DNA from: an uncultured Pelagibacteraceae bacterium
GTDB lineage: Bacteria; Pseudomonadota; Alphaproteobacteria; Pelagibacterales; Pelagibacteraceae
Length of the DNA stretch: 64,000 bases
Reading direction: 5' to 3'
Assembly: GCA_902532525.1 (NCBI GenBank)
Contig: CACAIK010000001.1
Location: 124,001 to 188,000, forward strand
Shown piece after piece: positions 34,425-43,602 of the stretch (its first letter is position 1; the number at the start of each line of letters is the position of its first letter). Below the pieces are notes generated by a model, which saw nothing but the letters and a program-made list of their open reading frames with translations, was not told the DNA's origin and made no database searches. The translations under genes and the position numbers were made by a program.

Positions 34425-35690
34425 ATGTTTGGACTAGCTTTTATTATTTCTCTTGTAACATTAGTTATTTCTGTACCAATATTTTTAGTTTTTGGCTTAG
34501 GGAGTTCATTAGCTGCAATTGCTGGATTAAATTTACCGTGGTCAGTTTTGATTCAAGTTTCGTTTGGTGCGTTAACTAAACATGTTCTTATTGCAGTTCC
34601 ATTATTCATATTTACTGGAATGGCAATGTTAAAAGGTGGGGCAGCATCAAGATTAGTAAAGTTTACAACAACACTAGTTGGTCATTGGCCAGGTGGATTA
34701 GGTGTTGCTATGGTTATCGCGATGGGTTTCTTTGCAGCTTTTTGTGGTTCCATACTTGCTGCAATCACTGCAGTTGGAACAATTATGATGCCAAAGATGA
34801 TTGAACAAGGTTATCCGACACCATTTGTAGTCGTCCTAGCTGCTTCTGCTGCACTTTTAGAGGCATTAATACCTCCTTCCAATGCAGCAATACTATTTAG
34901 TGCTCTAACTAATGTTCCAGTCTCTAAAACTTTTGCTGCTGGAGTTATTCCAGGCCTAGTTCTGCTTGTTTTGATGGTCCTTCTAGTTTTGTTTAAATGC
35001 AGGCATATTAGAACAGATGAGAAGGCATCATTGAAAGAAAGAGTAAGTTCTTTCATCGCTGCGTTACCAGCATTGATCACTCCAGTTATAATTTTAGGCG
35101 GAATTTATGCAGGGATACTGACCCCATCTGAATCAGCCGCTGTTGCAGGAGTATATGCAGTTTTAATTGGATTTTTAATTTACCGTGAACTTACTTTTTC
35201 ATCTTTGATGAGCTGTTTAAGGGAAACTGCAATCATAACAGCTGTAATTTTTGCAATTATAGCAACTGCAACATTCTTAAGTGTGGTTTTAACTTACACT
35301 CAAGCTCCTCAAAAAATTATAACATTTTTCACTGACAAAGGTGTTAGCGTAAATCTATTTTGGATAATGCTTGGAACAATTTGTTTAATACTTGGAACTT
35401 TTATTGAAATAGTACCTGTGTTTTATTTAACGGTTCCAATTTTTGCAGCAATTACATTATCGTTCAATCAAAGCTTACTTCATCTTTATGTAGTATTTGT
35501 TGCATTTGCAGGTATTGGAATGATAACGCCCCCCGTATGTGTTGGTATTTATACAGCTGCAGGAGTGATCAAAGAAAATCCAGCCAAAGCTTTCAAAGAA
35601 GTTCCTCTATTTACAATCGTTGGGATAATTTATGGAATACTAATGATACTATTTCCAATATTCTCAACCTGGTTACCTGGTAAATTATAA
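34425..35690 (+). CDS. dctM: TRAP transporter large permease (DctM)
   Basis: A 421-residue DctM-type permease with about 11-12 helices. Family stretches include HVLIAVPLFIFTGMAMLKGGAASRLVKF, GFFAAFCGSILAAITAVGTIMMPKMIEQGY, PPSNAAILFSALTNVPVSKTFAAG, LTPSESAAVAGVYAVLIG and [20 protein letters not shown]. It is the transport core of the system encoded with dctP and dctQ. It converges with a small exported protein gene three bases downstream, without a clear hairpin terminator. Confidence 0.93.
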   Translation: MFGLAFIISLVTLVISVPIFLVFGLGSSLAAIAGLNLPWSVLIQVSFGALTKHVLIAVPLFIFTGMAMLKGGAASRLVKFTTTLVGHWPGGLGVAMVIAMGFFAAFCGSILAAITAVGTIMMPKMIEQGYPTPFVVVLAASAALLEALIPPSNAAILFSALTNVPVSKTFAAGVIPGLVLLVLMVLLVLFKCRHIRTDEKASLKERVSSFIAALPALITPVIILGGIYAGILTPSESAAVAGVYAVLIGFLIYRELTFSSLMSCLRETAIITAVIFAIIATATFLSVVLTYTQAPQKIITFFTDKGVSVNLFWIMLGTICLILGTFIEIVPVFYLTVPIFAAITLSFNQSLLHLYVVFVAFAGIGMITPPVCVGIYTAAGVIKENPAKAFKEVPLFTIVGIIYGILMILFPIFSTWLPGKL

Positions 35691-35692
35691 AT

Positions 35693-35956
35693 TTATTTTT
35701 TTGTTGAGCATTTTTCAGGACCATTTTGTCCAAATATTTGTGTCGAACTAAGATTATTATCTTTTTTACTTTCTAAAATTAAAAATTTAAATCCATCAAT
35801 GCATACTGTGTATAATGAAAATGGTAAAAATTCTCTATCTATCTCTCTTATTTCTTTATTCTTTCCCAAAAAATATTTTTCAAGAACTCTAATTTCTGCA
35901 GATACTAAACAAGTAGTTAGAAAAAAAACAAAAAAAATACTTGTAATTTTTTTCAT
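35693..35956 (-). CDS. Small exported protein of unknown function
   Basis: An 87-residue protein with a signal peptide (MKKITSIFFVFFLTTCLVSA) and a ~67-residue mature part. That part holds two cysteines (CIDGFKFLI and EKCSTKK) that may pair, and a Lys/Glu-rich start. FSLYTVCIDGFKFLI looks like two beta strands. I recognise no family. It lies between the TRAP operon (convergent) and hisE (same strand, 47 bases away). Confidence 0.6.
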   Translation of the reverse strand: MKKITSIFFVFFLTTCLVSAEIRVLEKYFLGKNKEIREIDREFLPFSLYTVCIDGFKFLILESKKDNNLSSTQIFGQNGPEKCSTKK

Positions 35957-36003
35957 AAATTAATTTCTCTAAACAAAACTATTCTAAAATTAATCTCATA
36001 TTT

Positions 36004-36276
36004 TTATTTTTTTCTTCTGTCTAGTTCTTCCATTACTTCTTCAATTTTTATACCACTTTTTTCAAGGTACATAATGAGGTGATATAAAACATCTGCAGCT
36101 TCATGGATTTTATTTGAGTCTTGCTCTACAGCTTCTATGAGTTCATTAATTTCTTCTAGGACTTTTTCTTTCGCTAAAGTTTTATCCTCTAAAAGCTTAT
36201 TAGTGTACGAGCCTTCAACAGAGTTACTTTTTCGCTCTCTTGCAAGGATTACGAGATCTTCTAATATCTTTAACAT
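36004..36276 (-). CDS. hisE: Phosphoribosyl-ATP pyrophosphatase
   Basis: A ~90-residue HisE, hydrolysing PR-ATP in histidine synthesis. The chosen ATG (MLKILEDLVILARERK) lies one base after the hisF stop; an ATG 51 bases upstream inside hisF adds a non-conserved leader. Motifs SYTNKLLEDKTLAKEKVLEEINELIEAV and HEAADVLYHLIMYLEKSGI carry the MazG-like metal-binding acidic residues. It ends the hisB-H-A-F-E run. The hisI function is not encoded with it. Confidence 0.93.
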   Translation of the reverse strand: MLKILEDLVILARERKSNSVEGSYTNKLLEDKTLAKEKVLEEINELIEAVEQDSNKIHEAADVLYHLIMYLEKSGIKIEEVMEELDRRKK

Positions 36277-36277
36277 A

Positions 36278-37030
36278 CTAAATCCTAACAGGTATATCTT
36301 TCGAAGCCAAATATTGCTTAGCTTCATTTACTGAATAAGTTCCATAATGGAATATAGATGCTGCTAAAACAGCACTAGCACCTGATTTTATTCCATCAAC
36401 TAAGTGATCTAAAGTTCCAACCCCACCTGATGCAATAACTGGAATATTTACCATAGAAGATATCTTTTGCATCAATTCAATATCATATCCTGACTGAGTT
36501 CCATCTTTATCCATGGATGTTACAAGAAGCTCCCCCGCGCCACATTTTTCCATTTTAGATGCAAATTCTAAAGCATTTATGCCTGTTGGATTTCTTCCCC
36601 CATGAGTAAAGATTTCCCATCCATCGTCTTTTCTCTTTGCATCAATTGCAACAACAATGCACTGTGATCCAAATTTTCTAGAACTATCTTCAACAACTTT
36701 TGCATTTTGTACAGCTGCTGTATTGATTGATACTTTATCAGCCCCACAATTAAGTAATTTATTAATGTCATCAATACTTCTAACACCTCCACCTACAGTT
36801 AGTGGTACGAAACATTCTTTAGAAGTTTTCTCTACCACTTCATAAATGGTATCTCTATTTTCATTTGAAGCAGTAATATCTAGAAAACAAATCTCATCAG
36901 CTCCTCCATCGCTATAAATTTTTGCTTGTTCAACAGGATCTCCTGCATCTTTAAGATCAACAAAGTTTATACCTTTTACAACACGACCATTTTTGACATC
37001 TAAACAGGGTATAATTCTATTTTTAAGCAT
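36278..37030 (-). CDS. hisF: Imidazole glycerol phosphate synthase, cyclase subunit
   Basis: A 250-residue TIM-barrel cyclase that uses ammonia from HisH to make imidazole glycerol phosphate and AICAR. Key parts are [18 protein letters not shown] (catalytic Asp), [46 protein letters not shown] and [17 protein letters not shown] from here feeds purH, also in the window. It overlaps hisA by 8 bases. Confidence 0.97.
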   Translation of the reverse strand: MLKNRIIPCLDVKNGRVVKGINFVDLKDAGDPVEQAKIYSDGGADEICFLDITASNENRDTIYEVVEKTSKECFVPLTVGGGVRSIDDINKLLNCGADKVSINTAAVQNAKVVEDSSRKFGSQCIVVAIDAKRKDDGWEIFTHGGRNPTGINALEFASKMEKCGAGELLVTSMDKDGTQSGYDIELMQKISSMVNIPVIASGGVGTLDHLVDGIKSGASAVLAASIFHYGTYSVNEAKQYLASKDIPVRI

Positions 37031-37742
37031 CTATTTCTTTTGCAAGTTCATCTAACTTTATATCTCCATCGTATATAGCTTTTCCGACTATAACACCTTC
37101 AATATTATTTAAATTTTTAGCTATTTTAATATCATTAATTGATGAAACACCACCCGATATAACTACAGGACAGTTTGAAATCTCAGCTACCTTTTGAGTT
37201 TCTTCAAAGTTAGGACTCTGCTTAGTTCCATCTCTATTTATATCAGTGTAAATAATTCTACTCACGCCATAATCATTAACTTTTTTTAAATACTCGGTTG
37301 TTAATTTATCAGAGTCCTCTGTCCATCCTGAAATTGCAAGATGACCATCTTTTGCATCTAAACCTAATGCAATTTGATTTGAAAATTTTTTACAAGCTTC
37401 TTCTAAAAATCTTCTATTTTTAATGGCAGCACTTCCCAAGATTACTTTTTCAACACCGGCATCAATATATTTTTGAATGGTTTCAAAATCTCTAACACCT
37501 CCTCCTATTTCTATTTTAAGGTCAAATTTACCAATAATATCTTCAATAATATCAATATTAATCGGCACCCCAGTTAATGCACCATCCAAATCGACTATAT
37601 GTAAATTTTTAAATCCACTGTCTTTATATTTTCCAGCTTGCTCCACAGGAGATATTTCATATTCGGTTTTATTTTCAAAATCTCCTTTGATTAATCTAAC
37701 ACACTTTTTGTCTTTGATATCTATTGCAGGAAAAATTTTCAT
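37023..37742 (-). CDS. hisA: ProFAR isomerase
   Basis: A 239-residue TIM-barrel isomerase of histidine synthesis. [18 protein letters not shown] (catalytic Asp), [36 protein letters not shown] and [17 protein letters not shown] are all present. Its ATG overlaps the TGA of a tiny lipoprotein gene (ATGA), so it is probably translationally coupled to it. Overlaps hisF by 8 bases. Confidence 0.97.
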   Translation of the reverse strand: MKIFPAIDIKDKKCVRLIKGDFENKTEYEISPVEQAGKYKDSGFKNLHIVDLDGALTGVPINIDIIEDIIGKFDLKIEIGGGVRDFETIQKYIDAGVEKVILGSAAIKNRRFLEEACKKFSNQIALGLDAKDGHLAISGWTEDSDKLTTEYLKKVNDYGVSRIIYTDINRDGTKQSPNFEETQKVAEISNCPVVISGGVSSINDIKIAKNLNNIEGVIVGKAIYDGDIKLDELAKEIDA

Positions 37743-37870
37743 TTTAATTTTACCTTAGCTTCACTAGACATATTCATATTGTTTAAATTATCTTTCTTAT
37801 TTTTTTTTAAATTATTTGGGTTCTGGCATGCAAATAACAGAAAGAATATTATTAATAAGTAATTTTTCAT
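37739..37870 (-). CDS. 43-residue predicted lipoprotein embedded in the his operon
   Basis: A short gene between hisH and hisA on the same strand. The product starts MKNYLLIIFFLLFACQNPN: a lipoprotein signal with lipobox LFAC, leaving a mature peptide of ~29 residues rich in Asn, Lys and Ser. The ATG lies one base after the hisH stop, and the TGA overlaps the hisA ATG (ATGA). Such tight joints on both sides argue that it is translated. It has no evident role in histidine synthesis. Function unknown; a chance frame of this kind with lipobox and both junctions is unlikely. Confidence 0.7.
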   Translation of the reverse strand: MKNYLLIIFFLLFACQNPNNLKKNKKDNLNNMNMSSEAKVKLK

Positions 37871-37871
37871 T

Positions 37872-38498
37872 TTACAAATTTATAAAATTATTAATTATTT
37901 TAAGTCCTAACTTATCACTTTTTTCTGGGTGAAATTGAGTTCCAAATATATTTTCTTTTTCTACTGCACAAACTATATTTGATGCATAATCTGTTGTTGC
38001 AGCAGTGACTGAATTATCATTAGGAACGAATTCGTAACTGTGCACAAAATACATATGAGAATTGTTTTCTATATCTTTAAAAATTTTACTATCTTTAACA
38101 ATTTTTATTTGATTCCAGCCGATATGAGGAAGTTTAAATTTTCCGTTTTGATTGTCAATTTTAGATACTTTACCAGAAATCCAACCCAATCCTTTTGTTT
38201 CAACTTCTTCATAACCAATATCTGCAAACATTTGAAGCCCTACGCAAATTCCCAACAGAGGTTTTTTACTATATAACGCAAAATCGCTTAGAGTGTCTAT
38301 TAAGCCATTTATGCCATTTAAACCGTCTATACAGCTCTTAAAGGATCCCTGCCCTGGCAAAACTACTTTGTCACTAGATTTAATTTTATTTAAATCTGAA
38401 GTTACTTCGATATTAACTTTATCTTTAGCAACTTCCTTAAAGGAGTTAATTACAGAGCTAATATTACCCGACTTATAGTCAACAATAGTGACGTCCAT
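37872..38498 (-). CDS. hisH: Imidazole glycerol phosphate synthase, glutamine amidotransferase subunit
   Basis: A 208-residue class I glutaminase that supplies ammonia to HisF. DVTIVDYKSGNISSV, the oxyanion PGQGSFKSC, the nucleophile GICVGLQMFADIGYEE, YFVHSYEFVP and the GTQFHPEKSDKLGL His/Glu pair complete the triad. It lies between hisB (5-base gap) and the small lipoprotein gene. Confidence 0.97.
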   Translation of the reverse strand: MDVTIVDYKSGNISSVINSFKEVAKDKVNIEVTSDLNKIKSSDKVVLPGQGSFKSCIDGLNGINGLIDTLSDFALYSKKPLLGICVGLQMFADIGYEEVETKGLGWISGKVSKIDNQNGKFKLPHIGWNQIKIVKDSKIFKDIENNSHMYFVHSYEFVPNDNSVTAATTDYASNIVCAVEKENIFGTQFHPEKSDKLGLKIINNFINL

Positions 38499-38503
38499 TA
38501 ATC

Positions 38504-39094
38504 TTATAAAGAGCCTTTAGTAGAAGGAATTGTACTTTTATTCCTTGGATCTAATTCCAATGCAGCTCTTAAAGTCCTTGCCAGGCCTTTATAGCAAGAC
38601 TCTATGATGTGGTGACTATTGTCACCGTAAATATTTTCAACGTGCAATGTAATTCCTGCAGCTTGCGAGAATGCTTGGAACCATTCTTTAAATAATTCTG
38701 TGTCCATCTCTCCAAGTTTTTCAACTTTTAATTTAACATTCCAAATCAAATAAGGTCTGTTAGAAACATCTATTGCAACTCTTGTTAATGTTTCATCCAT
38801 TGGTAACAGAATGTGAGCATATCTTTTAATACCTACAAATTTTTTTGATGCTTTCTTTAAGCATTCTCCAATAGCAATTCCTGTGTCTTCAGTTGTGTGG
38901 TGAAGGTCAATGTGTGTGTCACCTTTAGCTTTAACAGTTAAATCCATAGATGAGTGTTTAGATAACTGCTCGAGCATGTGATCTAAGAAACCTATTCCTG
39001 TGTCAACTTTGTACTTACCTTTGCCATCAATATTAAGGTCAACACTGATATTGGTTTCTTTTGTTTTTCTAGCTATTTTTGCTTTTCTTTTCAT
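38504..39094 (-). CDS. hisB: Imidazoleglycerol-phosphate dehydratase
   Basis: A 196-residue monofunctional HisB (no phosphatase domain). [61 protein letters not shown] carry the metal-binding histidines. It is the first gene of the his run and is divergent from hslV with 90 bases between, the usual alphaproteobacterial arrangement. Confidence 0.97.
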   Translation of the reverse strand: MKRKAKIARKTKETNISVDLNIDGKGKYKVDTGIGFLDHMLEQLSKHSSMDLTVKAKGDTHIDLHHTTEDTGIAIGECLKKASKKFVGIKRYAHILLPMDETLTRVAIDVSNRPYLIWNVKLKVEKLGEMDTELFKEWFQAFSQAAGITLHVENIYGDNSHHIIESCYKGLARTLRAALELDPRNKSTIPSTKGSL

Positions 39095-39149
39095 AATTTT
39101 AATTAGGTATATAGGTATTTTTGATTATATCAATAATACTAAACCCGGG

Positions 39150-39177
39150 CTTGAACTATTTAAATTCATATCCATTT
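39150..39177 (+). promoter_or_regulatory. Candidate heat-shock (sigma-32) promoter of hslVU
   Basis: CTTGAAC at 39150-39156 matches the sigma-32 -35 box (CTTGAAA) at six of seven bases. ATCCATTT at 39170-39177 matches the -10 box CCCCATNT at its essential CCAT-T positions, with a 13-base spacer, which is the preferred spacing. Transcription would begin within a base or two of the hslV ATG at 39185. hslVU is a heat-shock operon in other proteobacteria, so this fits. Confidence 0.5.
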
Positions 39178-39184
39178 ATAGTCC

Positions 39185-39700
39185 ATGACAACAATTGTAC
39201 TTGTAAGAAAAAATAATGACGTAGTTGTGGCCAGTGACGGTCAAGTTAGTATGGGTAATACTGTAATTAAGAAAACTGCAAACAAAGTTCGTAAAATTGA
39301 GAAAAGAAATGTGATCGCAGGTTTTGCAGGATCAACAGCAGATGCACTTACTTTGTTTGAGAGACTAGAGTCAAAGCTTGAAAAGCATGCGGGGAACCTA
39401 ACAAGAGCTGCTGTAGAATTAGCAAAAGATTGGCGTACAGATAAATATTTAAGAAGATTAGAGGCCTTAATGGCAATAGGTGATAAAGAAAAAAGTTTTA
39501 TAATTTCTGGAACAGGTGATGTTCTTGAACCTGAGGGAGATGTTATTGGGATTGGTTCAGGTGGAAATTATGCTTTAGCAGCCGCAAAGGTATTAATGGA
39601 TACTGATATGTCTGCAGAAGATATTGCTAAAAAATCTATTAAAGTTGCTTCAGATATTTGTGTCTTTACTAACGACAATTTGAGTATGGAGAAAATATAA
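39185..39700 (+). CDS. hslV: ATP-dependent protease HslV (ClpQ), peptidase subunit
   Basis: A 171-residue proteasome-like peptidase. After Met removal the catalytic Thr is exposed ([24 protein letters not shown]), followed by [26 protein letters not shown] and [19 protein letters not shown]. It forms double rings capped by HslU and degrades misfolded and regulatory proteins. The stop overlaps the hslU ATG (TAATG). A heat-shock-like promoter lies just upstream. Confidence 0.97.
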   Translation: MTTIVLVRKNNDVVVASDGQVSMGNTVIKKTANKVRKIEKRNVIAGFAGSTADALTLFERLESKLEKHAGNLTRAAVELAKDWRTDKYLRRLEALMAIGDKEKSFIISGTGDVLEPEGDVIGIGSGGNYALAAAKVLMDTDMSAEDIAKKSIKVASDICVFTNDNLSMEKI

Positions 39701-41067
39701 TGGAAAAATCAAATGTTACATCATTTCCAAAAGGCAAAGTTTCAAAAGAGAAGACTACAATTGCAAATTCATTATCACCAAGAGAAATTGTTTCAGAATT
39801 AGACAGATTTGTTGTTGGGCAAAATAAAGCTAAAAGAGCTGTTGCCATCGCTCTTAGAAATAGATGGAGACGTCAGGCCTTAGAAGATGATATGAAAGAC
39901 GAGGTTCTACCAAAAAATATTCTAATGATTGGACCAACTGGTGTTGGAAAAACTGAGATTTCTAGAAGACTTTCAAAACTAGCAGAAGCGCCGTTTGTAA
40001 AAGTTGAAGCAACAAGGTTCACCGAAGTAGGATATGTGGGACGTGATGTAGAGCAAATTGTAAGAGACCTATTAGAAATTGCAATTGCTATGGAGAAAGT
40101 AAAAAAAAGAAAAGAAGTGCATGCTCAAGCACAAAAACTAGCTGAAGACAGAGTTTTAGATGCACTGGTAGGTAATAAAGCAAGTGTTGCAACAAGAGAA
40201 AGTTTTAGAAAAAGACTTAGAGATGGAGATTTAGATGATAATGAAATTGAAATAGCAGTTAGTGAATCTAATCAGATGCCATCATTTGAGATACCTGGAA
40301 TGCCAGGGGCAAATGTCGGAATGATAAATATTTCTGACATGCTTGGGAAATCCATGGGTCAAAAGCCTAAGAAAAAGAAAATGTCAGTCAAAGAATCTCA
40401 CGAAATTTTAATAAATGAAGAATCAGATAAACTTATCGAACAAGACAAAATTATAAAATCAGCAAAAGATTCAACAGAAAATAATGGGATCGTATTTTTA
40501 GATGAAATTGATAAAATTTCTGCAAGAACAGATAGAGTTGGAGGTGATGTTTCAAGAGAGGGTGTTCAAAGAGATTTATTACCATTAATAGAAGGAACAA
40601 CAGTTAGTACAAAATATGGACCTGTTAAAACAGATCATATTTTATTTATTGCCTCAGGGGCTTTTCAATTAGCAAAACCTTCGGATCTTTTACCTGAGTT
40701 GCAAGGTAGACTACCAATAAGAGTTGAGCTAGACGCGCTAAATAGCCAAGATTTTATAAGAATATTAAAAGAACCAGATAATAGCTTAATAAAACAATAC
40801 AAAGCACTTTTGAAAACAGAAAATGTGGATTTAGAATTTACAGAAGATGGAATTAATACTATTGCTAATATAGCGAGTGAAGTCAATTCCTCTGTTGAAA
40901 ACATAGGTGCAAGAAGGTTACATACGATTATAGAAAGAGTTTTAGATGAAATTAGTTTTACAGCAACAGATAGGGCTGGAGAAAAAATTACTGTAGACAG
41001 TAAATATATAAAAGATAATATTGGCGAATTGGTAAAAGATACTGATCTTTCAAAGTTTATTTTATAG
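39700..41067 (+). CDS. hslU: HslU (ClpY) unfoldase ATPase
   Basis: A 455-residue AAA+ unfoldase partner of Hsl[34 protein letters not shown] opens the protein; Walker A is [13 protein letters not shown], the pore loop is [10 protein letters not shown], Walker B is VFLDEIDKI, and sensor 2 lies in [18 protein letters not shown]. The intermediate domain (about 110-240) is normal length. It converges with the Smr gene, with an 11-base overlap. Confidence 0.97.
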   Translation: MEKSNVTSFPKGKVSKEKTTIANSLSPREIVSELDRFVVGQNKAKRAVAIALRNRWRRQALEDDMKDEVLPKNILMIGPTGVGKTEISRRLSKLAEAPFVKVEATRFTEVGYVGRDVEQIVRDLLEIAIAMEKVKKRKEVHAQAQKLAEDRVLDALVGNKASVATRESFRKRLRDGDLDDNEIEIAVSESNQMPSFEIPGMPGANVGMINISDMLGKSMGQKPKKKKMSVKESHEILINEESDKLIEQDKIIKSAKDSTENNGIVFLDEIDKISARTDRVGGDVSREGVQRDLLPLIEGTTVSTKYGPVKTDHILFIASGAFQLAKPSDLLPELQGRLPIRVELDALNSQDFIRILKEPDNSLIKQYKALLKTENVDLEFTEDGINTIANIASEVNSSVENIGARRLHTIIERVLDEISFTATDRAGEKITVDSKYIKDNIGELVKDTDLSKFIL

Positions 41068-41470
41068 TTTTCAAAAATATATCAAAATTTCCTTTTGAAG
41101 GGCTATCAACTGATTCAAAGTCAATTTTAATTATTTTACTCATTAATTCAGAATTATTTTTGATATATTCAGGTACTGAATATTTTAATATACTTAAGTC
41201 TTTAGATTGATAAGGATCTTCCAAATTTTTTGACCTCATACCCTTACCAGTAATAACATTTACTTTCTTTACTTTATTTGCGTAGCAATTCTCAATAAAT
41301 TCTGAAATTTGTTTATTAGCTTCTTCCAAAGTATATCCGTGAAGATCAATTGATCTCTCTGAAATTATTTGATTTTTTAATTGATCTACATCTTTACTTT
41401 TGAGCTTTTCAGAACTATCTAAAAAATCTTGCCAGTCTTTTTTATCTTTATCTGATAGCTTATTTGTCAA
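41057..41470 (-). CDS. Smr-domain protein
   Basis: A 137-residue protein with a C-terminal Smr domain: [43 protein letters not shown] (about 45-87), including the D-L-H-G and T-G-K-G motifs. Smr domains act as nucleases on branched or stalled nucleic acids in other proteins; a role in RNA or DNA processing is inferred. The gene lies between hslU and the Tim44-like gene. A lytic transglycosylase (MltA) gene often sits between these two in alphaproteobacteria but is missing here. Confidence 0.9.
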   Translation of the reverse strand: MTNKLSDKDKKDWQDFLDSSEKLKSKDVDQLKNQIISERSIDLHGYTLEEANKQISEFIENCYANKVKKVNVITGKGMRSKNLEDPYQSKDLSILKYSVPEYIKNNSELMSKIIKIDFESVDSPSKGNFDIFLKTIK

Positions 41471-42054
41471 GCTTGAGTATCAATTAGAAGCCAATTAGGA
41501 TTTGAAGATCGACTATCTTTAGAAAACTTCCAAGTATCTAGAACTTTTTTAATTTTTTCAGGATCGCCTGAAACAACTTTGTTATCTTTATCTTTAACAC
41601 ATGAAATAATTTCACTTACGAATTCTACTGTAACTTCTAACATATTTTTATTTTGTTGATGTTCTTTGACTTCAGCTGAGTTTATTCCAATAAATGTTGT
41701 TTCTGAAGAAAATTTTTTTTCATCTCTATCTTTAATTGCTTGTTCAAATTGTAGATAAACACTTTTATCAAGTAATGATTTTATTTCTTTTAGCTTTCCG
41801 CTAGCAAAATTAGTGATTATTGTTTCATAAGCAATCTTAGCACCTTTAACAAACTCTTTTTTAGCGTTTTCATCGAACGTGTTTGCATTTAAATCTACAG
41901 TAGGTTTAGATGGCGGGGCTTCATGAGCAAAACTTGAGTCTATATCTTCTTCAAATCCGGTTTTTTTGCCTAAAATTCCTCTTAATCTCAGAAAAATAAA
42001 GCCTGCAATCATTGCAAGTAATATAATATCGATGTATTCAAAGCTATAACTCAT
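41467..42054 (-). CDS. Tim44/TimA-like domain protein
   Basis: A 195-residue protein with an N-terminal membrane anchor (FEYIDIILLAMIAGFIFLRLRGILG) and a C-terminal Tim44-like domain (FVKGAKIAYETIITNFASGKLKEIKSLLDKSVYLQFEQAI to the end WKFSKDSRSSNPNWLLIDT). This is the usual alphaproteobacterial TimA-like protein encoded opposite secB/fxsA; a link to membrane protein handling is suspected but unproven. It overlaps the Smr gene by 4 bases and is divergent from fxsA with 57 bases between. Confidence 0.9.
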   Translation of the reverse strand: MSYSFEYIDIILLAMIAGFIFLRLRGILGKKTGFEEDIDSSFAHEAPPSKPTVDLNANTFDENAKKEFVKGAKIAYETIITNFASGKLKEIKSLLDKSVYLQFEQAIKDRDEKKFSSETTFIGINSAEVKEHQQNKNMLEVTVEFVSEIISCVKDKDNKVVSGDPEKIKKVLDTWKFSKDSRSSNPNWLLIDTQA

Positions 42055-42111
42055 ATGAGTATAATATTTACTATGTTGATAATTTCAACCTGCTAATTAA
42101 ATTATAGACAA

Positions 42112-42534
42112 ATGAACACAGTATTATTTTTGATTATCGGTATTCCTCTTATTGAAATTTACTTATTCATCAAAATTGGTTCTCAAATAGGAGCATTTAA
42201 CACCGTTTTACTCATATTAATTACTGCAGTGGCAGGAGTTGCTTATGCTAGATATGAGGGATTTAACACTCTGAGATCAGGAATGGGTCAGCTACTTAAA
42301 AATGAGCTACCTATTTACGAAATAATATCAGGTGCAACTCTTGCTTTTGCAGCCGTGCTATTAATCTTACCAGGATTTGCAACAGATTTTGTTGGAATAC
42401 TACTTATTATTCCATTTACTCGAAATTTAATATTAAACAGATTTGTAAAAAAAAGGAAAAAATATAATGAGAATAAAAATTATATTGATGGTGACTATGA
42501 GGATTTAAGTGATGATGACAACAAAAAAATATGA
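42112..42534 (+). CDS. fxsA: FxsA-family membrane protein
   Basis: A 140-residue membrane protein. The FxsA pattern is clear: GIPLIEIYLFIKIGSQIGAFNTVLLILITAVAGVAYARYEGFNTL and LAFAAVLLILPGFATDFVGILLIIPFTRNLI, with ~3 helices and a charged cytoplasmic tail. In E. coli FxsA suppresses phage exclusion, but its normal role is unclear. It overlaps secB by 26 bases, so translation may be coupled. Confidence 0.9.
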   Translation: MNTVLFLIIGIPLIEIYLFIKIGSQIGAFNTVLLILITAVAGVAYARYEGFNTLRSGMGQLLKNELPIYEIISGATLAFAAVLLILPGFATDFVGILLIIPFTRNLILNRFVKKRKKYNENKNYIDGDYEDLSDDDNKKI

Positions 42535-42940
42535 AATTGTTTTAAAATACGTAAAAGACCTTTCAGTTGAAATACCTAACCCTGATACTTTTATATTTAG
42601 CAGAGAATATATAACTAAATATTCTTTGGGAATAAATATAACAACCAATCCACTTAAAAATGAAATGATAGAGATAATTACAAAGCTTACTTATAAAGAT
42701 CCAAGTGAAAATAAAAAAAAATCTTTTTTTGAAATTTTATTTTCAACTGTAATTAAGATAAATGACAAGTCTTTAAAAAAAGAAGAACTTGAAAGAGTTA
42801 TACTGTGTGATGTACAAAATGAGATTTATCCTGAACTAGAAAGAATTTTTTTAGGAATAATAAGAGATTCGGGCTTTCCAGATCTTAAGTTAGAAAAAAA
42901 AATTAATTTTGAACAATTGTATCAACAAAGGTTAAATTAA
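42509..42940 (+). CDS. secB: Protein-export chaperone SecB
   Basis: A 143-residue SecB, the tetrameric cytoplasmic chaperone that hands preproteins to SecA. KYVKDLSVEIPNPDTF is the typical first strand; the rest keeps the length and the C-terminal RDSGFPDLKLEKKINFEQLYQQR pattern (usually GFPPLxLxPIDFxxLY). It is more diverged than its neighbours; the usual zinc-coordinating SecB tail is absent, as in other alphaproteobacteria. It converges with dnaQ (4-base overlap). Confidence 0.9.
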   Translation: MMMTTKKYEIVLKYVKDLSVEIPNPDTFIFSREYITKYSLGINITTNPLKNEMIEIITKLTYKDPSENKKKSFFEILFSTVIKINDKSLKKEELERVILCDVQNEIYPELERIFLGIIRDSGFPDLKLEKKINFEQLYQQRLN

Positions 42941-43602
42941 TAATAATTTTTTTTTAGCTCAGACTTTAAAAACTTTTCATGATTTTCTAATTCTTCTTTA
43001 GAAATATTTACAATTTTTTTTGAATATCCTTTGATTTTATTTAAATTAACATCTTTCTTTTCTATTTTGCTGTTAAATTGAAAAATTGGCTCTCTTTGCT
43101 CGAGAAGATTTATATATACTTTTGCTAGAAGTTCACAGTCTAATATAGCATTATGCTTTTCTCTTTTTTTATTATCCACTCTAAATTTTTTACAAAGTGC
43201 ATCTAAACTAATAGCTGAACCAGGGAACTTATTTCTAGCAATCTCAAGTGTATCTACAACGTTATCTTTTGATATTGTGTCTCTATTAATTAAAGAAAGC
43301 TCGTTGTTAAGATGACCAATATCAAATTCTGCATTATGAATTACAATCTTTTTATTATGGATAAATTTTAAAAATTCATCAGCTATATCTAAAAATTTTT
43401 TTTTATCAGACAAAAATTCATCAGTATATCCATGAACTTTCAGGGCAGACTCAGAAACTTTTCTCTCGGGATTTAAATAACAATGGAATTTTTTTTTTGT
43501 AGGAATTAAGTTATCTAACTCTATACAACCAATTTCAACGATTCTATGGCCATCTTTGACTGATAGCCCAGTGGTTTCAGTATCAAGAACTACTTCTTTC
43601 AT
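42937..43602 (-). CDS. dnaQ: DNA polymerase III epsilon subunit (3'-5' proofreading exonuclease)
   Basis: A 221-residue DnaQ. ExoI is VLDTETTGL (DxE), ExoII is IVIHNAEFDIGHLN, and ExoIII contains KREKHNAILDCELLAKVY (HxxxxD). The N-terminus starts directly with the nuclease domain and a Lys-rich C-terminal tail would contact the polymerase alpha subunit. It overlaps coaE by 20 bases on the same strand. The coaE-dnaQ order is standard in alphaproteobacteria near the origin. Confidence 0.96.
   Translation of the reverse strand: MKEVVLDTETTGLSVKDGHRIVEIGCIELDNLIPTKKKFHCYLNPERKVSESALKVHGYTDEFLSDKKKFLDIADEFLKFIHNKKIVIHNAEFDIGHLNNELSLINRDTISKDNVVDTLEIARNKFPGSAISLDALCKKFRVDNKKREKHNAILDCELLAKVYINLLEQREPIFQFNSKIEKKDVNLNKIKGYSKKIVNISKEELENHEKFLKSELKKNYY

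Noticed and set aside
36277-36327. Upstream ATG for hisE inside hisF
   Set aside because: The added 17 residues are not family-like; the ATG one base after the hisF stop gives the standard start.
42437-42480. Long A-rich stretches in coding DNA as possible frameshift sites outside acs
   Set aside because: Runs of six to nine A's are everywhere in this AT-rich genome; only the triple A11 cluster in acs stands out.
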